Source of the DNA: Aliivibrio sifiae
GTDB taxonomy: Bacteria; Pseudomonadota; Gammaproteobacteria; Enterobacterales; Vibrionaceae
Length of the DNA: 64,000 nt
Assembly: GCF_002954715.1 (NCBI RefSeq)
Contig: NZ_MSCP01000002.1
Span: 779,394 to 843,393, forward strand
Direction: 5' to 3'
Position 1 is the stretch's first letter. Each line of letters begins with the position of its first letter. The notes below the pieces were generated by a model. That model did no database searches. It worked only from the letters and a program-made list of their open reading frames with translations, and was not told the origin of the DNA. Shown in pieces: positions 54,966 to 64,000 of this stretch. The position numbers were made by a program, and so were the translations under genes.

Positions 54966-57323
54966 ATGCTTTCTAAACGCTCATTAATTATTTTCTTTGT
55001 CGTCATATTCTCTGGGTGTGCAACCTATGCAAGTTATAATTATGACCAATTGTTTGGTGAGCAAAATGTTCAACAAAGAATGCACGAGTATAATTCTCCA
55101 GAAAGCCTAAATTATTTAGCTGACATAAAGCCTCTTATTGATAAACGCTGCGTAGTTTGTCATGCCTGTTATGATGCACCTTGCCAATTGAAAATGTCTT
55201 CTGCAGAGGGGATAGATCGCGGTGCTCACAAATCACCTATATATCAAGGCACACGGTTAGTTGCAGCGAATCCTACTCGTCTATTTGAAGACGCTCAAAC
55301 AACTCAAGAATGGCGTGATATTGGGTTCACACCTATTCTGAATGAACGAGAACAAGCAGAGATAGCGAATACAGATGCCAGTGTAATGGCTCGTATGTTA
55401 AACTTGAAACAAAACAACCCATTAGAAAAAGAAGCTCAATTAAGAGGCTATGATTTCTCTATCGATCGCGAACAACAATGTCCAACCATTGAAGAAATGG
55501 CAGATTATGAATCTCAATACCCAAGTTGGGGAATGCCTTATGGAATGCCAGAACTAAATAACTCAGAGCATGACTTACTTATGTCATGGCTTAAACAAGG
55601 CGCAAAAATGAGTGACATAGCGCCTTTAACGGAAGATGAAATTACAAAAATCACACGTTGGGAAGGATTTTTTAATGGTAATTCATTAAAACAGCAATTA
55701 ACGAGTCGCTATTTATTTGAGCACCTATTTTTAAATAACCTTTATTTTTCAACAAACCCTAATACGTTGCGCTTTTTCAAATTAGTACGTTCTGCTACAC
55801 CACCAGGAGAGCCTATTTCTCTTATTGCAACCCGTCGTCCTTATGATAATCCAAAAGTTGAGCGTGTTTATTATCGTATAACCGCAGTTCGTAGTACTAC
55901 TGTCGATAAAACTCATATGCCCTACTTACTTGATCAGTCTCGATTCGATAAATGGCAAAAATGGTTTGTAAACTCAAGTTACACAGTAACTAAACTTCCG
56001 AGTTATTCGACTGATATTGCTGCAAACCCATTAACTACTTTTGTAGATTTACCTGTAAATTCACGCTACCACTATTTATTAGATGAAGCACAAGACACAA
56101 TCCAAGGATTCATTAAAGGCCCAGTTTGCCGTGGGCAATTAGCTTTGAACGTTATTAACGATCATTTTTGGGTATTCTTTGTTGATCCAGAAAAAGCTGA
56201 CAATCCAGGTGTCGCTAAATTTTACAGAGAGCAAAAAAATAACCTCACACTTCCTGCAGAATTAGACAGCACCACTGTACCTATCACTAGTTGGATCCAA
56301 TATTCACGTAATCAAGCGCGTTATTTAGAGGCGAAAAATACTTATTTAAACCAAGTATTCAATAATGGACAACACTTAACGCCAGAACTTGTTTGGGGTG
56401 GAGATCAAGATAATGATAATGCAGCCTTAACCATTTACCGACATTTTGATAGCGCTTCTGTGATTAAAGGGTTAAACGGTCCTACACCAAAAACAGCTTG
56501 GATCATTGATTACGCTTTGTTAGAACGAATTCATTACTTATTAGTCGCAGGATTTGATGTTTATGGGAATTTTGGCCACCAGTTAATGACACGAATGTAT
56601 ATGGACTTCTTACGAATGGAAGGTGAAAGTAATTTCTTAACATTATTACCAAAAGAGATCCGTCAAGAAGAGTGGCAAAGTTGGTATCAAAATCCACCAC
56701 CACAACTTAGTAAGTATATGCAGCGTGACGTTCAACCTTTTGATCAACCAACAAAGATTCAATATCTGACTGACAATCCTAAAGCTGAGTTGTTTTCTTT
56801 ATTACGTAAATATATTGGTAATAATAACTCAAAACGTTACAACGTAGCAAATTCAAAATTAGAGAGTATTTCACAACATACGTTACAGAAAATAAATATG
56901 ATTAAAGGTAATGGCTTACAGCATTTACCGCAAATCATTACGATAAAGATCATTGCTAATTCAGACGAACGAAGTGAATTTTTTACTCTGCTTAATACGA
57001 GTGCTCATAAAAATATTTCCTCATTATTTAATGAAGAAAAGAATCGCGATCCTACACTCGACCGTTTCTCAATTTTATATGGTGTTGTTGGTAGTTACCC
57101 TGCTGCCTTTTTAGAAATAAAAGAATCTCAATTAATTAACTTTGTTAGCGAACTTAGTCGCATTAGTACTGAAGAGGATTATGTTAAACTGCTCGATAAC
57201 TTTGCAATTAGACGCAGCTCAGATAAATTTTGGGCTTATAGTGATGAATTAACCGAGTGGTATAAAGAACATTATCCGATTGAAGCGGGATTATTAGATT
57301 ACAATCGCTTTGAAAATCGTTAA
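54966..57323 (+). CDS. cti: Fatty acid cis/trans isomerase (Cti)
   Basis: The 785-residue periplasmic enzyme converts cis to trans double bonds in membrane phospholipid fatty acids, a fast response to solvents and heat. It has a lipoprotein-like leader (FSGC) and a cytochrome c-type haem-binding site (CVVCHAC, about residue 60), both expected of Cti. The ATG at 54966 gives this leader directly. An in-frame ATG at 54906 lies in the preceding terminator and is unlikely. Confidence 0.9.
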   Translation: MLSKRSLIIFFVVIFSGCATYASYNYDQLFGEQNVQQRMHEYNSPESLNYLADIKPLIDKRCVVCHACYDAPCQLKMSSAEGIDRGAHKSPIYQGTRLVAANPTRLFEDAQTTQEWRDIGFTPILNEREQAEIANTDASVMARMLNLKQNNPLEKEAQLRGYDFSIDREQQCPTIEEMADYESQYPSWGMPYGMPELNNSEHDLLMSWLKQGAKMSDIAPLTEDEITKITRWEGFFNGNSLKQQLTSRYLFEHLFLNNLYFSTNPNTLRFFKLVRSATPPGEPISLIATRRPYDNPKVERVYYRITAVRSTTVDKTHMPYLLDQSRFDKWQKWFVNSSYTVTKLPSYSTDIAANPLTTFVDLPVNSRYHYLLDEAQDTIQGFIKGPVCRGQLALNVINDHFWVFFVDPEKADNPGVAKFYREQKNNLTLPAELDSTTVPITSWIQYSRNQARYLEAKNTYLNQVFNNGQHLTPELVWGGDQDNDNAALTIYRHFDSASVIKGLNGPTPKTAWIIDYALLERIHYLLVAGFDVYGNFGHQLMTRMYMDFLRMEGESNFLTLLPKEIRQEEWQSWYQNPPPQLSKYMQRDVQPFDQPTKIQYLTDNPKAELFSLLRKYIGNNNSKRYNVANSKLESISQHTLQKINMIKGNGLQHLPQIITIKIIANSDERSEFFTLLNTSAHKNISSLFNEEKNRDPTLDRFSILYGVVGSYPAAFLEIKESQLINFVSELSRISTEEDYVKLLDNFAIRRSSDKFWAYSDELTEWYKEHYPIEAGLLDYNRFENR

Positions 57324-57343
57324 TTCTTATTGTTGATCATTGA

Positions 57344-57375
57344 AAAGCAAGTGAACTCAGGCACACTTGCTTTTT
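57344..57375 (+). terminator. Intrinsic terminator after cti
   Basis: Stem AAAGCAAGTG / CACTTGCTTT with a T5 tract, immediately before the next gene's ribosome-binding site. Confidence 0.85.
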
Positions 57376-57391
57376 AAAAAAGGAATTTTTC

Positions 57392-58012
57392 TTGTTAGAG
57401 TCGTTATTTAAACATTCTCTTGATGCGTTCAGTGATGATTACAAAGCACTGTGTAAACATCATTATCCTACGATTCATAATCGGGGTATGTCTCCTGCTC
57501 ACCTAAGCTCGGCATTTCATCGTAGATTAACTTCTTTAGCTACGAGTGAAGGGAAGCAGGTTAATTGTTCACTATTTTTTCATGATGTCGATCATCATCT
57601 TTATATCTACACGCTATTAATCGACACTAAAAAAGTATGGTGCATTTATCCGTTGTTTCTTAATGCAAAAACGGAGGCTAAAACACAAATAATGCTTTCG
57701 ATTAATAAGTTACTTAACGATGGCGATCTACATAAAGAAGATTATATCGCTGTATTATGTGATCACTGGTTTGATAGAACTCGTAGCAGTAAAACACTAT
57801 ACCACTGGTGGAGCGGTCACTTGCCTGTCACTTGCCAACCTTATGCAGAGCAAGGGATTCAGAATTTATCATCAGAAGAAAGTTTTGCAAACATACTTGA
57901 AGAGAAGTTCGAGCTAGCATGCCTTAATCACTCTATATATCACCCATTAGAGTCGAATCAACAGCATGCCTTACTTAAATACTTTCTTTGTTTTGCTCTT
58001 TTTCAATATTAA
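57392..58012 (+). CDS. Hypothetical protein with TTG start
   Basis: The frame opens at a TTG with AAGGAA eight bases upstream and gives a 206-residue cytoplasmic protein rich in His, Trp and Tyr. It has no signal peptide or transmembrane helix. I do not recognise a family. It follows cti by 68 bases with a terminator between, and converges on the PilZ gene. Confidence 0.68.
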   Translation: MLESLFKHSLDAFSDDYKALCKHHYPTIHNRGMSPAHLSSAFHRRLTSLATSEGKQVNCSLFFHDVDHHLYIYTLLIDTKKVWCIYPLFLNAKTEAKTQIMLSINKLLNDGDLHKEDYIAVLCDHWFDRTRSSKTLYHWWSGHLPVTCQPYAEQGIQNLSSEESFANILEEKFELACLNHSIYHPLESNQQHALLKYFLCFALFQY

Positions 58013-58029
58013 ACAAACTTATATTGATA

Positions 58030-58407
58030 TTACCCTAAAGGCTCTTTCTCTGATTCTTTAACGATATGCTCTAAGTTAATAACCCCTTTACAACCTAAAT
58101 TTTCTATTTGGGTTTTATGTAACTGAGTACTCAAATAAAAGCCATATTGATAATGCGTTTCTCCTTGCTCTGTTTTACATTCTTTTCGGTAAACAATATC
58201 GCCAATCATACTTGGAAAAGAGCGTATTCTTAATTCACAGCTGCCTTCTTGCAATTTTCGTTCACTAGTAAATCCAAAGCCTTTTTTTGAAACATCCATC
58301 AATTTCACACTGACAAATGGCATTAAACGATGAGCCCAAAATATTTTCGCATTAACCGATTTCTTACATTCAAATCTAGGCCAACGGCGTTTCAGTAAAA
58401 ATTCCAC
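58030..58407 (-). CDS. PilZ-domain protein
   Basis: The 125-residue protein has a PilZ-like domain, with RRWPRFECKKSVNAKI at the N terminus and LMDVSKKGFGFTSERKL further on. The canonical c-di-GMP signature RxxxR is present in modified form (RRWPR) and DxSxxG reads DVSKKG. Binding is therefore plausible. It is monocistronic, with no partner effector domain. Confidence 0.8.
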   Translation of the reverse strand: MEFLLKRRWPRFECKKSVNAKIFWAHRLMPFVSVKLMDVSKKGFGFTSERKLQEGSCELRIRSFPSMIGDIVYRKECKTEQGETHYQYGFYLSTQLHKTQIENLGCKGVINLEHIVKESEKEPLG

Positions 58408-58446
58408 ATATCACCCTGAAGAAGTCGCTATGCCCCTATTTTCAAC

Positions 58447-58486
58447 AAAAAAGGCGGATAATTCAATAAAATTATCCGCCTTTTTG
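58447..58486. terminator. Strong intrinsic terminator-like stem upstream of the PilZ gene
   Basis: Perfect stem AAAAAGGCGGATAAT / ATTATCCGCCTTTTT with an eight-base loop. It lies 109 bases after the oxidoreductase stop and upstream of the PilZ gene, so it probably ends the oxidoreductase transcript. Confidence 0.85.
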
Positions 58487-58595
58487 CACCGTATGGCATA
58501 ATATATTTTGGTTCAGTCAGTAATTAACCAAATCCATACATACCTTAAATGTAAATAAAATAATTCATTATACGGTCTCGTTACATCCTTTTTAT

Positions 58596-60011
58596 CTAAT
58601 AAACTTGAGCTAACTCTATTGGATAACCTCTTTCTATTGCTAACCTTTCTGCTTCTTTTTCAATGTCTAACAATGTAAATGCCGGAATGTTAGACACCTT
58701 ATTACTGAGTTTAAGTACACGTTCAATTTCTTTTGCGCATTCTATCGCTGAAGAGGCTTTAACGATCTCGGCTCTGAAATACCCATCTTCAGTATAAGAA
58801 ACATTTGCAGCTCGTAATGTGACATCATCTCCTGGGATCTGTTGTGCACCATATAAAGGTTTACCAGCTGGAGTTGCTTCAATAAAGTCTGGCATAAATT
58901 GCGAAAGGTGGTTAATCGCCCTTTGGGTTCTCTCTGTTTGAAGAGATATATCCCACCCCGTAGTCAGCTTCTTATTGAATGCTTCTGGTAGTTTAGGCTG
59001 TGCTGATAGATCACAAGACTCAGATAACCCATCTTTAAATAGAGTGATTTCTTCCGTCATCCCATGAAGTTGAAAATAACCATTTGGGTATGGAGTAAAC
59101 TGCGCCATACCTTGTGGTGTTCCACGCTCACCATGAAAAATAATTTCAGGCCATTTACCAAATTGGGGTTTATCCCATTGAGCCACATAAGCGGCTTTAA
59201 ACTCAACTAATCTTTTCCGGTGCTTGTTTGCTAAGTCATCAATAATTCCTGTTTTAAAGCCGGCACTATTAATCACATAATCAAATTGACTAGAGTAATG
59301 TTGTCCTGAATACAAATAGCTTAAATCCCACAGAGAATGCTCACCTTCACGAATCACTTTTGAAAGTCTATTTACACTAGAAGAAAAATGTAAAGTGAGG
59401 TTATTTAGGCTTGATAGGGAAAGTTGTGCTGTGGCCGCCATACGGAAGACACTTAAACCATATTCTTGAACAAGTGCAATTGGGTATTTTAATTCATTTA
59501 AATCGACTTGATTTGCGAATGCGATTAACCAATCATCAAGAGACGTCGGTGTTTGTGTTGGTGTGCGTTGTGCTATTTGATCTAAATCTACTTTATTGTA
59601 TGTTTTAAAATACTCTTCAGCAGGGCCAAAAACTTGGTTAGCACTGTTTTGTTCAATTAACTGAGCGTAAGTTTGTTGTAATAACTTTAGCCTTGGCAAT
59701 AAATCTTCTGGTTGTCCTGGATCTTTTTTAGGAACGGCTATAACGGTAGGACGAATATTGACGGTATGAGGAAAATAACGAACGGTTTCAATAGACTCAG
59801 TTAATAAAGTAATGCATTGATCATCCGAAATCTCTCTATAAAGGTTTCCCCCAGCATGAAGATGACAAATAGGCGGCCCATTGACTAAACTAATGCCCTG
59901 CTCGAACACTTCAATATCGACGTCATATTGTGATAAATACATAGCAATACTAGCGCCAGCAATACCACCACCAATTATGGCTATTTTCTTACGTGGGTAC
60001 GTTTTATCCAT
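58596..60011 (-). CDS. FAD-dependent oxidoreductase (DAO family)
   Basis: The 471-residue flavoprotein has an N-terminal dinucleotide-binding motif (IAIIGGGIAGASIAMYLSQY) and the usual acidic residue at the end of the second strand (IEVFEQ). A conserved FDYVINSAGFKTGIIDD segment near 245-260 is typical of D-amino-acid oxidase-type enzymes. The substrate is unknown. It is cytoplasmic or loosely membrane-bound and monocistronic. Confidence 0.82.
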   Translation of the reverse strand: MDKTYPRKKIAIIGGGIAGASIAMYLSQYDVDIEVFEQGISLVNGPPICHLHAGGNLYREISDDQCITLLTESIETVRYFPHTVNIRPTVIAVPKKDPGQPEDLLPRLKLLQQTYAQLIEQNSANQVFGPAEEYFKTYNKVDLDQIAQRTPTQTPTSLDDWLIAFANQVDLNELKYPIALVQEYGLSVFRMAATAQLSLSSLNNLTLHFSSSVNRLSKVIREGEHSLWDLSYLYSGQHYSSQFDYVINSAGFKTGIIDDLANKHRKRLVEFKAAYVAQWDKPQFGKWPEIIFHGERGTPQGMAQFTPYPNGYFQLHGMTEEITLFKDGLSESCDLSAQPKLPEAFNKKLTTGWDISLQTERTQRAINHLSQFMPDFIEATPAGKPLYGAQQIPGDDVTLRAANVSYTEDGYFRAEIVKASSAIECAKEIERVLKLSNKVSNIPAFTLLDIEKEAERLAIERGYPIELAQVY

Positions 60012-60153
60012 CTTATTTTTATCTATCCAAGGCTATTTTTTTATTGACTTCGCTATTTTACTTCGCGTCACAAAAAAATAATAGGATATAGTAAAAAAAA
60101 GCTTGCTTCATACCATATATATTTAATATTCAATGAGTTAAAGGTTTATTCAA

Positions 60154-60194
60154 ATAGTTACCCACAGAAATTGTGGATAACTGTGAGTAACTAT
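60154..60194. repeat. 14-base inverted repeat with DnaA-box-like loop
   Basis: Arms ATAGTTACCCACAG (60154-60167) and CTGTGAGTAACTAT (60181-60194) differ at one wobble pair. They enclose a 13-base loop containing TGTGGATAA, the exact complement of the TTATCCACA DnaA box. Near-matches TTACCCACA and TGTGAGTAA lie in the arms. The right arm abuts the stop codon of the 77-residue gene. Confidence 0.7.
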
Positions 60195-60428
60195 CTATCC
60201 CCAAAAGGTCAAATTTAAAATTCGAACTACAACACCTAGAAAGAATGAGCTAATGCCAATGCGGTACCATTTATGCTCTTGGATTGATAATTCGATTCGT
60301 TTAACAAATAAAATACAGGCACCACCCCAATCTGATGTCCTTTTTCCATATTGAGTGATAGCAAATAATAAACTGATAACTCCTATCCCGATTAAGAGGT
60401 TTTCCAAAACGCTCACAATAACATTCAT
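60195..60428 (-). CDS. Small two-helix membrane protein
   Basis: The 77-residue protein has two predicted transmembrane helices (about 5-25 and 55-75) joined by a polar loop. AAAGGAG precedes the ATG at ideal spacing, which supports translation. No family was recognised. It is divergent from the ABC-class ATPase gene. Confidence 0.7.
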   Translation of the reverse strand: MNVIVSVLENLLIGIGVISLLFAITQYGKRTSDWGGACILFVKRIELSIQEHKWYRIGISSFFLGVVVRILNLTFWG

Positions 60429-60595
60429 TACGGTACTCCTTTACGTATTATTATCACTACTATGACCTGAAAGTCGTAAATATGTAAATTAGCCAATAGT
60501 CTTAGAGTTATTTTCAACATCAAGAGGAAAGATGTTCTTATTCTGACTGGGATTTTGTTATACTCCTCACAACTTTATTTGATAATGTGAATGTA

Positions 60596-62242
60596 ATGGA
60601 ACAGCTTGAAGCCAAACTAAAAAAATTAGAAAAAAGAAATTACCGTAGCTACACCTCTATTAAAGGTGAGTACGATTTTACCGACTTCACTTTGTATATT
60701 GATAACGTTCAATCTGACCCATATGCTCCGCCTTCTCGTCTTCGAGCGAAACGTGCTTGGTCATTAACTCACCTTCAGTGGTTACAAGAGACCTCTCTTG
60801 ACTATCAACGCGCCGCTCGTGATTTCCTTGCTCGTCATTTTAGTGAATTACTTGAGAAAGACGCAACGCTATCTATTGCATTATCAGGACAAACTGTTTT
60901 AGACCATACTTCTGTTATTTTTGATGATGAAGGCATTGAACTTCGCTATAACATGAACTTGCCGGCAGATGGCCGTGAGATTTTAGCTAAGCGCGCGATT
61001 AATATTTTGACATTCCATATGCCAAAATACGTTCGTCGTACTTTGTTAGCTCGTGAACTGCCAATTGAAGAGCTTAAAGAACATTGTAAAGTTATTGTTG
61101 ACCAAGTAGCACTTCGTCGTCAGCTTGCTGAACATAATTTAGTCGCATTCGTAGCTAATGGCAGTATTTTACCTAGAATCGCGGGTAACAATGATCGCCC
61201 TATGAAAGATGCGATTGCTTTCCAAAGCCCTGACTCTTTAGAAGTTGAATTATCGACGCCAAACCGTGGCCTAATTAAAGGTATGGGTATTCCTAAAGGG
61301 ATCACGCTAATTGTTGGTGGTGGCTTTCATGGTAAATCAACATTACTGAATGCGTTAGAACGTTCTATTTACGATCATATCCCTGGTGATGGCCGTGAAT
61401 ATATTGTAACAGAAGAATCAACAACTAAAATTCAAGCTGAAGATGGCCGTTGTGTTCACAGTTTAAATCTATCGAACTACATTAATCATCTACCAATGGG
61501 GAAAGATACTACGTGCTTCTCAACTCAAGATGCGTCTGGTTCTACATCACAAGCGGCATGGCTTCAAGAGTCATTAGAAGCGCAAGCAAAAACATTATTG
61601 ATTGATGAAGATACCTCAGCAACTAACTTCATGATCCGTGATGAGCGTATGCAAGCATTAGTAAATAATGGCGCTGAGCCAATTACGCCATTAGTAGACC
61701 GCATTGGTCAATTGCGTGATGAAATGGGCGTTTCGACTATTTTAGTTATGGGTGGCTCTGGTGATTACCTTGATGTTGCTGATACTGTAATTCAAATGCA
61801 CGACTATCAAGCAGTAGATGTGACTAAAAAAGCAAAAGAAGTAGTTATTTCTCACCCGACGACACGTGTTAGAGAGGGCTCTGAACATTTACTTCCAACT
61901 CAAACTCGTCAACTAAATCGTTCATCTCTTCAGGCTATACTGCAAGAAGGTAAATTCCGTATTCAAGCAAGAAACAAGAATACACTGCGCTTTGGTCGTG
62001 AGTTAGTTGATATTACTGCAATGTCTCAGTTGCAATCATCTGCACAAGTTCACGCGATTGGCTGGATGTGGTTCCAGTTATCTCAAACTCCTGGCTGGGA
62101 ATTAAATCCAGTTGAGTTTATTGCTCAGCAACTTCATGATAACTGGCACGAATTAATGCCTAAACATGGTGATTTGGCTAAACCTCGTGTAATTGAAGTA
62201 ATGGCAACATTGAACAGAATGCGTGTCGCTGACTTTAAGTAA
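60596..62242 (+). CDS. ABC-class ATPase (COG3044/PF09818 type)
   Basis: The 548-residue cytoplasmic protein is a predicted ATPase of the ABC class without membrane domains. Walker A is GGGFHGKST (about 245) and Walker B is LLIDEDTSATNF (about 335). The family segments YRSYTSIKGEYDF and GWMWFQLSQTPGWELNP are present. Some annotations call it isopentenyl-diphosphate isomerase in error. The start is either the ATG at 60596 or a GTG at 60587; neither has a clear ribosome-binding site. Confidence 0.85.
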   Translation: MEQLEAKLKKLEKRNYRSYTSIKGEYDFTDFTLYIDNVQSDPYAPPSRLRAKRAWSLTHLQWLQETSLDYQRAARDFLARHFSELLEKDATLSIALSGQTVLDHTSVIFDDEGIELRYNMNLPADGREILAKRAINILTFHMPKYVRRTLLARELPIEELKEHCKVIVDQVALRRQLAEHNLVAFVANGSILPRIAGNNDRPMKDAIAFQSPDSLEVELSTPNRGLIKGMGIPKGITLIVGGGFHGKSTLLNALERSIYDHIPGDGREYIVTEESTTKIQAEDGRCVHSLNLSNYINHLPMGKDTTCFSTQDASGSTSQAAWLQESLEAQAKTLLIDEDTSATNFMIRDERMQALVNNGAEPITPLVDRIGQLRDEMGVSTILVMGGSGDYLDVADTVIQMHDYQAVDVTKKAKEVVISHPTTRVREGSEHLLPTQTRQLNRSSLQAILQEGKFRIQARNKNTLRFGRELVDITAMSQLQSSAQVHAIGWMWFQLSQTPGWELNPVEFIAQQLHDNWHELMPKHGDLAKPRVIEVMATLNRMRVADFK

Positions 62243-62256
62243 TCTATCTATTAATT

Positions 62257-62287
62257 TAAGCTTCCGACTACGGGGGCTTTTTTTTGT
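62257..62287 (+). terminator. Intrinsic terminator after the ABC-class ATPase gene
   Basis: Stem AAGCTTCCG / CGGGGGCTT (two wobble pairs) with a T8 tract. Confidence 0.78.
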
Positions 62288-62513
62288 ATTTAATTCTTAA
62301 AATTTAACACATAACAAACAATGTGGTTGCATTTTCGACAAATCGCATTGATTAACATTGTATAAAAGTGAATAATTACTTTTTTTTAATGAATAGTATT
62401 CCACTTTTAAAAAAAACAGTGTACTCTCCATCTTACTGAATGAATACGGAAGTTTAGTGAATAATAATGCTAAGGATTAGCTTTTTATTAACTAGTAGTA
62501 ATTTGAGAGATTT

Positions 62514-63881
62514 ATGCAAAATTCAAGTGAGATACCCCAAATGAGTAAGAAGAAGAATCTTCTGATGTTTCTTATCCCATCGTTAATCGGTTTGTTCCTA
62601 TTTATGGCGCCAATCACTTATAACGGTGATATCACAATACCTGTTGCTGTATTAGCAAAATCAATTCAGGTATTATTTGGTGACTATTTAGTTTCTATCG
62701 TTACAGGCATTGTTATGTTTATGTCTGTTATCACTATTCTTGCTAAGATAATTAAGCCTAGCCTTATCACAAATAGCACCTTTTTATTTGGTTTACTAAA
62801 CCCTACCCCTCTTTGGTTTGTGGTTCGCTTAATTGGTGGCGCAGCTGCTGCAATGGTTTTTTTTCAGGTTGGTCCTGAAGCAATTTGGGAACCAAATACC
62901 GGTGGTTTAGTCCTTAACGATCTTTTGCCTGTTCTTTTCTCTGTATTTATTTTTGCGGGATTACTGCTTCCTTTATTACTGAATTTTGGTTTATTAGAAT
63001 TATTCGGTGCTCTTTTAAGTAAAGTTATGCGCCCTGTTTTCAATTTACCAGGTCGTTCTGCAATTGACTGTATGGCTTCTTGGTTAGGTGATGGCTCTGT
63101 TGGTATCCTCCTGACAAGTAAGCAATACGAAGAGAAATTTTATACTCAACGTGAAGCGGCAGTTGTTGGTACGACATTCTCTGCGGTATCAATTACCTTT
63201 AGTTTAGTGGTTATTGCGCAAGTTGAATTAGAAAGCTACTTCTTACCATTTTACTTCACGGTATGCTTAGCTGGTGTTGTTGCGGCAATCATTATTCCTC
63301 GCCTCCCACCTCTTAGCCGTAAGAAAGATTTATTCATCGACGGTACTGAACGTGCTGCTGATGCTGAAGTTATTCCTCAAGGTTACACAACTTTCTCTTG
63401 GGGTCTTGAGCAGGCGATGAATAAAGCATCTAAAGTCACGTCTATTCGTAGTGTCTTTGGTGAAGGCGTTAAAAATGCAGTAGATATGGTTTTTGGCGTA
63501 TTACCTGTCGTAATGGCGCTTGGTACTATCGCTTTAGTTATTGCTGAATATACGTCTGTATTTTCTGTATTAGGCCAACCTTTCATTCCTTTCTTGGAAT
63601 TACTTGGTGTCCCTTATGCAGTAGAAGCATCTCAAACGATTGTTGTTGGTTTTGCTGATATGTTTATTCCATCAATCATCGCTGCTTCTATCGATAGTGA
63701 GATGACTCGTTTTGTTATCGCTGCGATGTCTGTAACTCAACTTATCTATATGTCTGAAGTGGGTGCACTGTTACTTGGTAGTAAGATCCCTGTGAATATC
63801 TTTGAATTATTCGCTATCTTTATTCTACGTACATTAATTACCCTACCTGTAATTGCAGGTATGGCGCATTTGATTTTCTAA
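62514..63881 (+). CDS. YjiH-family membrane protein with nucleoside-recognition (Gate) domains
   Basis: The 455-residue protein has about ten transmembrane helices and matches the YjiH family, with two Gate-like regions (CMASWLGDGSVGILLTSKQY near 187, and the matching VGFADMFIPSIIAASIDSEM near 380). The substrate is unknown; nucleoside or another small solute is inferred from the domain name only. Upstream, 62288-62513 is AT-rich with no gene and must hold the promoter. A terminator follows. Confidence 0.85.
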   Translation: MQNSSEIPQMSKKKNLLMFLIPSLIGLFLFMAPITYNGDITIPVAVLAKSIQVLFGDYLVSIVTGIVMFMSVITILAKIIKPSLITNSTFLFGLLNPTPLWFVVRLIGGAAAAMVFFQVGPEAIWEPNTGGLVLNDLLPVLFSVFIFAGLLLPLLLNFGLLELFGALLSKVMRPVFNLPGRSAIDCMASWLGDGSVGILLTSKQYEEKFYTQREAAVVGTTFSAVSITFSLVVIAQVELESYFLPFYFTVCLAGVVAAIIIPRLPPLSRKKDLFIDGTERAADAEVIPQGYTTFSWGLEQAMNKASKVTSIRSVFGEGVKNAVDMVFGVLPVVMALGTIALVIAEYTSVFSVLGQPFIPFLELLGVPYAVEASQTIVVGFADMFIPSIIAASIDSEMTRFVIAAMSVTQLIYMSEVGALLLGSKIPVNIFELFAIFILRTLITLPVIAGMAHLIF

Positions 63882-63911
63882 CTGATTCGTTTAATTAAGC
63901 GAACACATACC

Positions 63912-63941
63912 AAAGCGATCTCTGATGAGGTCGCTTTTTTG
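63912..63941 (+). terminator. Intrinsic terminator after the YjiH-family gene
   Basis: Stem AAAGCGATCTC / GAGGTCGCTTT (one wobble pair) with a T6 tract. Confidence 0.88.
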
Positions 63942-63962
63942 ATTCTAAATTGTGATGCTATA

Positions 63963-63996
63963 AAAAAGGGCCTAAATTTCTTTAGGCCCTTTTTAG
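63963..63996. terminator. Second terminator at the window end
   Basis: Stem AAAAGGGCCTAAA / TTTAGGCCCTTTT with A and T tracts. It probably serves a minus-strand gene ending beyond the window. Confidence 0.82.
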
Positions 63997-64000
63997 CTAG

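Noticed and set aside
1..64000. CRISPR array, tRNA, rRNA, insertion sequence or prophage
   Set aside because: No regularly spaced repeats, tRNA cloverleaf, transposase or phage structural genes were seen by eye; a tRNAscan or CRISPR finder run would be decisive.

Overview
The window looks like a piece of an Aliivibrio/Vibrio genome, most likely a secondary chromosome of an Aliivibrio fischeri-like marine bacterium. The DNA is AT-rich. The gene set fits this group: a vxrABCDE cell-envelope locus (here with DUF2861 and TraF-like members), an autotransporter-like 'solitary' outer-membrane barrel, DUF3319, DUF2797, DUF3332, TmaR/YeeX, YfcZ, pntAB and many cyclic-di-GMP proteins. The species assignment is inference from gene content. 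No rRNA, tRNA, CRISPR array, insertion sequence or prophage was seen. The only mobile-element-like gene is a lone tyrosine recombinase.

Layout. 1-8.8 kb: tail of an HD-GYP protein, gltS, an outer-membrane barrel, an MsbA-type ABC exporter, a COG0523 metallochaperone GTPase, ylqF, an EAL phosphodiesterase and DUF2797. 9-15.4 kb: DEAD-box helicase, ppnP, a PstS-like binding protein, an AraC regulator diverging from an SgrR-type regulator, and a very divergent HemF-like protein. 15.5-21.3 kb: the vxr locus, mog and small proteins. 21.6-30.1 kb: a PAS/GGDEF cyclase, a Pat-type lysine acetyltransferase, a SPOR lipoprotein, ddl, the recombinase, DUF3319 and yciH. 30.3-36.4 kb: small secreted proteins, a PhnA-domain protein, pntAB, an HlyU-family protein and an OmpA-family lipoprotein. 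36.5-41.7 kb: a five-gene efflux operon (tetR-tolC-hlyD-two ABC-2 permeases) that has no ATPase gene. 42-50.4 kb: housekeeping and regulatory genes including csp, a LysR regulator, an acyltransferase, a divergent NMNAT-like/nadE pair, yceH, bactofilin and tmaR. 50.5-64 kb: a response regulator-CheC fusion coupled to a PAS protein, DUF3332, an OFA-family MFS transporter, cis/trans fatty acid isomerase, PilZ, an FAD oxidoreductase, an ABC-class ATPase and a YjiH-type membrane protein.

Themes. Envelope homeostasis recurs (vxr, ddl, OmpA and SPOR lipoproteins, Cti, two exporters). Cyclic-di-GMP signalling also recurs (HD-GYP, EAL, GGDEF, PilZ). Most genes form short units closed by clear intrinsic terminators. 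Several 3' ends instead carry long perfect or near-perfect stem-loops without a U tract. I found no obvious defence island. The loci most worth following up are the ATPase-less efflux operon with its candidate operator, the HemF-like protein that has lost the family signature, the recombinase lacking its HxxR histidine, the stem-loop with DnaA-box-like sites at 60.15 kb, and the unannotated 26- and 50-residue proteins.
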